From Streptomyces griseus (GTDB taxonomy: Bacteria; Actinomycetota; Actinomycetes; Streptomycetales; Streptomycetaceae): DNA of 64,000 nt. The stretch spans positions 340,322 through 404,321 of the forward strand of contig NZ_UAVD01000024.1 of NCBI RefSeq assembly GCF_900460065.1. The letters run 5' to 3'. Positions 60,204 through 64,000 of the stretch are shown here, piece after piece; within the stretch, counting starts at the first letter, position 1, and every line of letters begins with the position of its first letter. The translations under genes and the position numbers were made by a program. Below the pieces are notes generated by a model. The model had not been told where the DNA came from and searched no databases. It saw only the letters and a program-made list of their open reading frames with translations.

Positions 60204-60881
60204 TCACTCCTCCGGTACGGGGAGGCCGAACGCGCCGGCCGCGGCGGCCAGCGTCGCCGTGGTCGCGGCCCGGGCGGGCAGCCGAGGGTCCGGAGCGGTC
60301 CCCAGCAGCACCAACTGGTGGTACAGCGGTGCGGTGGAGGCGATCAGCAGGCTCCGCGCGTCGGTGCGCGCGGGGAGTTCGCCACGCCCGACGGCGCGCT
60401 CGACGATGGTCTCGCAGCGCGCGTACCGGTCCTCCCACAGCCGCTGCTGCGCTTCGGCGGCCCGCGCCGAGCGGAACGCGGCGGCCATCAACGCGCGGGG
60501 GACCGAGGGCCGCGCGACCAGGGACTCCTGGATCTCGTCGTTGAGGGCCGTCAGGTCGCCGCGCAGGGAGCCCGTGTCCGTGGGTTCCCAGTCGTCCTCG
60601 CCCGCGGCGTCCAGGACATCGGCGAGCAGCCCGCCGACGTCCTCCCAGCGCCGGTAGACCGTGGTGCGGTGGACGCCCGCGCGGGCCGCGACGCCCTCCA
60701 CCGTGAGCCCCTCGTAGCCGTGTTCGCCGAGTTCGGCGCGGACCGCGTCGAGCACCTGGGCGCGGACGCGTGCGGTGCGACCGCCCGGTCGGCGCTCCGG
60801 CGTCGTGGCACAGGGGACGGGCTCGGGCCGGCCGCCCGCCGGGACGGCTCGGGAATCCGGTTGCCCGGGGGTGTGGGTCAT
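60204..60881 (-). CDS. TetR-family regulator of the ABC-F/glycosyltransferase unit
   Basis: A 225-residue TetR protein. After a 35-residue flexible N-terminus, the helix-turn-helix is RAQVLDAVRAELGEHGYEGL, then AARAGVHRTTVYRRWEDVGG (about 40-80). The ligand domain (about 100-220) is of the TetR_C_11 type. It is divergent from the ABC-F gene across 121 bp, so it probably represses that pair and may respond to a macrolide or similar compound. An ATG further inside (residue 36 region) is not available, so the long N-terminus is kept. Confidence 0.85.
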   Translation of the reverse strand: MTHTPGQPDSRAVPAGGRPEPVPCATTPERRPGGRTARVRAQVLDAVRAELGEHGYEGLTVEGVAARAGVHRTTVYRRWEDVGGLLADVLDAAGEDDWEPTDTGSLRGDLTALNDEIQESLVARPSVPRALMAAAFRSARAAEAQQRLWEDRYARCETIVERAVGRGELPARTDARSLLIASTAPLYHQLVLLGTAPDPRLPARAATTATLAAAAGAFGLPVPEE

Positions 60882-60895
60882 GGCACCATCTTAAA

Positions 60896-60909
60896 GCAAC
60901 AGATGTCGC
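60896..60909. promoter_or_regulatory. Near-palindromic site in the TetR/ABC-F divergent region
   Basis: gcaacagatgtcgc (60896-60909) is a 6-2-6 inverted repeat with one mismatch, 15 bp from the TetR start. It is the best TetR operator candidate in the short region. Weak evidence. Confidence 0.35.
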
Positions 60910-60925
60910 ACTAGTGGAGCAGCCG

Positions 60926-61072
60926 ATGATCCTCCGAAGCTTTCCTCCGGCCTCGCGGTCCGCCGCCACCGCTTCGTCCACGACAGCTTCGGAGTCACCC
61001 GTATGCCCACACAGATCACCGCGCTCGCCGTCAGCAAGGCCTTCGACGGCAGGCCCGTACTCGACTCGGTGA
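60926..61072 (+). CDS. Candidate leader ORF upstream of and overlapping the ABC-F gene
   Basis: A 48-residue frame starting MILRSFPPASRSAATASS. It has ggag at 60916-60919, 6 bases before its ATG, and runs in a different frame through the ABC-F start, ending at 61072. Codons 3-6 lie in the 5' arm of the hairpin that covers the ABC-F ribosome binding site. Drug-induced stalling in its first codons would open that hairpin, as in erm and ABC-F attenuators. Codon use is ordinary for Streptomyces, so coding by chance is possible. Confidence 0.45.
   Translation: MILRSFPPASRSAATASSTTASESPVCPHRSPRSPSARPSTAGPYSTR
60932..60994 (+). promoter_or_regulatory. Hairpin sequestering the ABC-F ribosome binding site
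   Basis: ctccgaagct (60932-60941) pairs perfectly with agcttcggag (60985-60994), 10 bp, loop 43 bases. The 3' arm contains ggag (60991-60994), the ribosome binding site 8 bases before the ABC-F ATG. The stem should lower its translation unless opened. Confidence 0.6.
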
Positions 61073-62667
61073 GCTGCTCGCTCGCCCGGGGCGAGCGCAC
61101 CGGAATCGTCGGGGAGAACGGCTCCGGAAAGACCACCCTGCTGCGACTGCTCGCCGGACGGGAGCGTCCCGACCGGGGGCGTGTCGTCCTGCGCGCCGAC
61201 GGCGGCGTCGGACACCTCGCCCAGGACGAGAGCCTGCCGGCCGGTACGACGGCCCAGCAGGTCATCGACCGCGCGCTCGGCGACCTCCGTGCGATCGAGG
61301 CGCGGATGCGCCGCCTGGAGGCGGCGATGGCCGACGGCGACACCACGGCGCTCGACGCGTACGGCGAGGCCGTCTCCGCCTTCGAGCTGCGCGGCGGCTA
61401 CGACGCCGACGCCCGGCTGGAGCGGGCCCTGCACGGCCTCGGACTGAGGCGGGTGGACCGCGCCGCGACCCTGGGAGCCCTCTCCGGCGGCGAACGCGCC
61501 CGGCTCCGCCTGGCGGCGGTGCTGGCGGCCGCCCCGGAGGTGCTGCTCCTCGACGAGCCGACCAACCATCTGGACGAGTCCGCCCTGACCTGGCTGGAGG
61601 AGCACCTGCGCACCCGCCGGGGCACCACCGTCGCCGTCTCCCACGACCGGCGCTTCCTCGAACGCGTCGCGACGAGCCTCCTGGAGGTGGACGGGGACCG
61701 GCACGGCCTCGTCCGGTACGGCAACGGCTATCCCGGCTATCTCGCGGAGCGGGCGGCGGCCCGGCAGCGCTGGGTCCAGCGCCACGACCGCTGGCGCGAG
61801 GAGGTCGACCGGACGCGCGAATCGGCCGCTGTCACCGCCCGCCGGGTCGCCCCGGGCCGGCCGATGAAGGACGGCGACAAACTCTCCTACAACCAGGCCG
61901 GGGCCCGTGTGCAGCAGTCCCTGGCCTCCCGTGTCCGCAACGCCGAGGAACGGCTGAACCGCCTGCTGGCCGACCCGGTCCCCGCCCCGCCGGACCCGCT
62001 GCGCTTCACGCCCGGACTCCGCGCCGGACAGGGGACCGGCACCGCGCTCGACGCCGCGGGCGTCTCCGTCGCGGGCCGGCTCGACCCGGTCGACCTCACG
62101 GTCCGGGCGGGCGAGCACCTGCTGATCACCGGCGACAACGGGGCGGGCAAGACCACCCTGCTGCGCGTCCTCGCGGGAGAGCTGACACCCGACCGGGGCC
62201 ATGTCGTCGGACGCGGCCGGATCGGCTTCCTTCCCCAGGACCCGGCGCCCGGCTCGGCGCAGGAGACCTTGCTGGCCGCCTACGCCCGGGGGCTCACCGG
62301 GGAGCCGGAGGAGCACGCCGAACGGCTGCTGGCCCTCGGGCTGTTCGACCGGGCCCGCCTGTCGGTGCCCGTCGCACGGCTCTCCACCGGCCAGCTGCAG
62401 CGGCTCGCCCTGGCCCGGCTGGTCAGCCGGCCCGCGGACGTCCTGCTGCTCGACGAGCCCACCAACCACCTCTCTCCCGCTCTCGCGGAGGAGTTGGAGA
62501 CCGCCCTGGCCGGCTTCGCCGGAACCGTCGTCCTCGTCAGCCACGACCGGTTGCTCCGGAGCCGCTGGCGAGGCGCCCGACGGGAACTGCGGGGCACCCG
62601 GTCGACCGTGCGCGAAGGCAGGAGCCCCGCGCCGCCCCTTGCACCCCACCCCTGCCGAAGCGAGTGA
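61003..62667 (+). CDS. ABC-F family ATPase, probable antibiotic resistance (ribosome protection) type
   Basis: A 554-residue soluble protein with two ATPase domains and no membrane segments. NBD1: Walker A GENGSGKTTLLR near 38, signature LSGGERARLRLA near 163, Walker B EVLLLDEPTNHLDESAL near 181. The interdomain linker (about 245-320) is Arg-rich and helical (RQRWVQRHDRWREEVDRTRE). NBD2: GDNGAGKTTLLR near 378, LSTGQLQRLALARL near 463, Walker B VLLLDEPTNHLSPAL near 481. It resembles OleB/TlrC/SrmB-type proteins that displace macrolides from the ribosome. It is cotranscribed with a macrolide glycosyltransferase. Confidence 0.87.
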   Translation: MPTQITALAVSKAFDGRPVLDSVSCSLARGERTGIVGENGSGKTTLLRLLAGRERPDRGRVVLRADGGVGHLAQDESLPAGTTAQQVIDRALGDLRAIEARMRRLEAAMADGDTTALDAYGEAVSAFELRGGYDADARLERALHGLGLRRVDRAATLGALSGGERARLRLAAVLAAAPEVLLLDEPTNHLDESALTWLEEHLRTRRGTTVAVSHDRRFLERVATSLLEVDGDRHGLVRYGNGYPGYLAERAAARQRWVQRHDRWREEVDRTRESAAVTARRVAPGRPMKDGDKLSYNQAGARVQQSLASRVRNAEERLNRLLADPVPAPPDPLRFTPGLRAGQGTGTALDAAGVSVAGRLDPVDLTVRAGEHLLITGDNGAGKTTLLRVLAGELTPDRGHVVGRGRIGFLPQDPAPGSAQETLLAAYARGLTGEPEEHAERLLALGLFDRARLSVPVARLSTGQLQRLALARLVSRPADVLLLDEPTNHLSPALAEELETALAGFAGTVVLVSHDRLLRSRWRGARRELRGTRSTVREGRSPAPPLAPHPCRSE

Positions 62668-62673
62668 TCAACC

Positions 62674-63870
62674 ATGCCGCCCCACCGCTCCCACATCGCG
62701 ATGATCGGCGTCCCGATCGTCAGCCACGTCCTGCCCGGCCTCGCCATCATCCGCGAGCTGGTGGCCCGCGGCCACCGGGTCACCTACGCCAACGACCCGT
62801 TCGTGGCGGACCGGATCGAGGCCACCGGCGCCGAACTCGTCCCCTGCTCCTCGGTGTTGCCCGTCGCCGACGACAACTGGCCGACCGACCCCGTCGCCGC
62901 GATGGACCTCTTCCTCGACGAGGCGACGCAGGCGCTGCCCCAACTGCACGCCGCCTACGACCAGGATCCCGCGGACCTGTACCTGTACGACATCGGCGCC
63001 TACGCGGCACGGGCCCTCGCCGAATCACAGGGACGGCCCCTCATGCAGCTGTCCCCGTCCTTCGTGGCCTGGGAGGGGTACGAGCAGGAGGTCGCGGCGC
63101 ACCTGCGGGCGCTGCCCGGGGCCTCCGAGCACCGCGAGAGGTTCGGCCGCTGGCTCGCCGGCTGCGGGGCGACCACCCTCGACGTCGACGCCTTCTCGGG
63201 GCCTCCCGCACGGGCCCTCGCGCTGATCCCGAAGGCCATGCAGCCCAGCGCCGACAGGGTCGACCCCGACACGGTGACCTTCGTCGGGCCCTGCTTCGAC
63301 GCCCGGGCCGACACGGACCGGTGGACCCGGCCGCGGGACGCGGAGAAGGTCCTGCTGATCTCGCTCGGCTCGGCGTACACGCACCGGCCGGAGTTCTACC
63401 GCCAGTGCCTCGCGGCGTACGGGAACCTGCCCGGCCGGCACGTGGTGCTCCAGATCGGCCGGCACACCGACCCGCGCGAGCTCGGCGACATCCCGCCGGG
63501 CGTCGACGTGCGCTCCTGGGTCCCGCAGCGGGCGATCCTGGAACAGGCGGACGCCTTCGTCACCCACGCGGGCATGGGCGGCTGCGGCGAAGGGCTCCTC
63601 GCGGGCGTCCCGATGATCGCCGTACCCCAGGGCGCCGAACAGTTCATGAACGCGGACCGGCTGGTGGAACTGGGCGTCGCCCGCCGCATCGACACCCCGG
63701 ACGCCACGGCCGAGACCCTGCGAGCGGCCCTGGACGACCTGGTCACCGACCCGGAAACCGCCCGCAGGTCGGCGCGGTTGCGCGCCGCCGCCCGGAGCGA
63801 GGGCGGCACCCCGCGCGCCGTCGGCCTGATCGAGGCGATGGTGGCCCGGGAGGGCGTCGGGAGCCGGTGA
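62674..63870 (+). CDS. Macrolide glycosyltransferase (MGT family, OleD/Mgt-like)
   Basis: A 398-residue GT-B, GT1-family transferase. The N-terminus IAMIGVPIVSHVLPGLAIIR retains the catalytic His (His18), although the usual HGH is VSH here. Other OleD-like blocks are LVARGHRVTYANDPFVADRI near 30, LSPSFVAWEGYEQEVAAHL near 125, LALIPKAMQPSADRVD near 177, KVLLISLGSAYTHRPEFYRQ near 226 and the donor-binding VRSWVPQRAILEQADAFVTH, HAGMGGCGEGLLAGVPMI near 300. OleD/Mgt proteins inactivate macrolides by transferring glucose to the desosamine 2'-OH. It starts 6 bp after the ABC-F stop, so it belongs to the same operon. Confidence 0.88.
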   Translation: MPPHRSHIAMIGVPIVSHVLPGLAIIRELVARGHRVTYANDPFVADRIEATGAELVPCSSVLPVADDNWPTDPVAAMDLFLDEATQALPQLHAAYDQDPADLYLYDIGAYAARALAESQGRPLMQLSPSFVAWEGYEQEVAAHLRALPGASEHRERFGRWLAGCGATTLDVDAFSGPPARALALIPKAMQPSADRVDPDTVTFVGPCFDARADTDRWTRPRDAEKVLLISLGSAYTHRPEFYRQCLAAYGNLPGRHVVLQIGRHTDPRELGDIPPGVDVRSWVPQRAILEQADAFVTHAGMGGCGEGLLAGVPMIAVPQGAEQFMNADRLVELGVARRIDTPDATAETLRAALDDLVTDPETARRSARLRAAARSEGGTPRAVGLIEAMVAREGVGSR

Positions 63871-63980
63871 GCGGCGGCTCGGAGAGTGCCGGGATCGGGA
63901 CGAGCAATGGCTGGGAGGCGGCAGGGGCCGGTGAGCGGCGGCCCGGAGAGCGTCAGGGTCCGGTGAGCAGTGGCTCGGAG
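63864..63980. repeat. Three imperfect copies of a 21-23 bp repeat after the glycosyltransferase gene
   Basis: ccggtgagcggcggctcgga and close variants occur at 63864-63886 (overlapping the stop codon), 63928-63950 and 63960-63980. The intervals are 64 and 32 bp. The array runs toward the window edge; no gene was found after 63870. Confidence 0.7.
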
Positions 63981-64000
63981 GCACGCCCCAGGACCGAGGA

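Noticed and set aside
62674..62730. Loss of the catalytic His in the macrolide glycosyltransferase (VSH instead of HGH)
   Set aside because: The His that aligns with the GT1 catalytic base is the second of HGH, next to the VxP segment, and it is retained as His18.
63025..63984. A 319-codon antisense frame at the right end of the window
   Set aside because: It overlaps the recognised glycosyltransferase gene in full and starts in the downstream repeat.

Overview
The window is a high-GC actinobacterial chromosome segment, almost certainly Streptomyces. The evidence is the extreme third-position GC of every gene, frequent GTG starts, many 4-base ATGA/GTGA overlaps, Tat lipoprotein signals, and Streptomyces-typical families (SCO3242-type prenyltransferase, paired CYP157/CYP154-like P450s, class F sortase, macrolide glycosyltransferase). 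No phage, insertion sequence, CRISPR array or rRNA was seen. One tRNA-Leu(GAG) is present.

Layout. 1-3836: partial LysR regulator, divergent bile-acid:sodium-symporter-type transporter, a small HhH protein, fdhD, and a stand-alone FabH-type ketosynthase. 3998-24266: about 20 kb, all on the + strand. It starts with a ROK repressor, a CUT2 sugar ABC transporter (ATPase, permease, binding lipoprotein), a Gfo/Idh/MocA dehydrogenase and a TIM-barrel isomerase. Next is a giant secreted protein combining sorbosone dehydrogenase, PKD, CBM, ThuA and 3-keto-disaccharide hydrolase (DUF1080) domains. Last is an Ebo-type operon: Ino1-like cyclase, UbiA prenyltransferase (EboC), TIM-barrel isomerase, EboA, EboB, EboE, a phosphodiesterase (EboF-like) and a Tat-exported TIM-barrel protein.

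24339-31012: DUF2254 membrane protein, tRNA-Leu, alpha/beta hydrolase, DeoR regulator with a truncated ORF and a NUDIX hydrolase, and a Tat-secreted agmatine deiminase-like lipoprotein divergent from a TetR regulator over a perfect 18-bp palindrome. 31235-37269: ribose operon (LacI, RbsA, a fused RbsC-RbsB permease/binding protein, RbsK, RbsD). 37421-43684: N-formylglutamate amidohydrolase, secreted sphingomyelinase, class F sortase with a small surface protein, and a two-component system. 43995-46546: CYP157-like/CYP154-like P450 pair without the usual conservon genes. 46973-54307: osmoprotection operon (betaine aldehyde dehydrogenase, GMC choline oxidase/dehydrogenase, and a betaine-type ABC importer with two permease domains fused). 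54362-60145: a third P450, a conserved hypothetical, an AspT/YbjL-type transporter, and two secreted membrane-anchored proteins, one with a vWA domain. 60204-63870: a TetR regulator divergent from an ABC-F protein and an OleD-like macrolide glycosyltransferase, a likely macrolide resistance unit.

Most interesting points. (1) The Ebo operon appears to have an inositol-phosphate-synthase-like cyclase where EboD, a dehydroquinate-synthase-like cyclase, would be expected. (2) The ABC-F gene has a leader ORF and a hairpin that would bury its ribosome binding site, the layout of a macrolide-inducible translational attenuator. (3) There are fused transport proteins, a P450 lacking the ExxR motif, and several clear operators.
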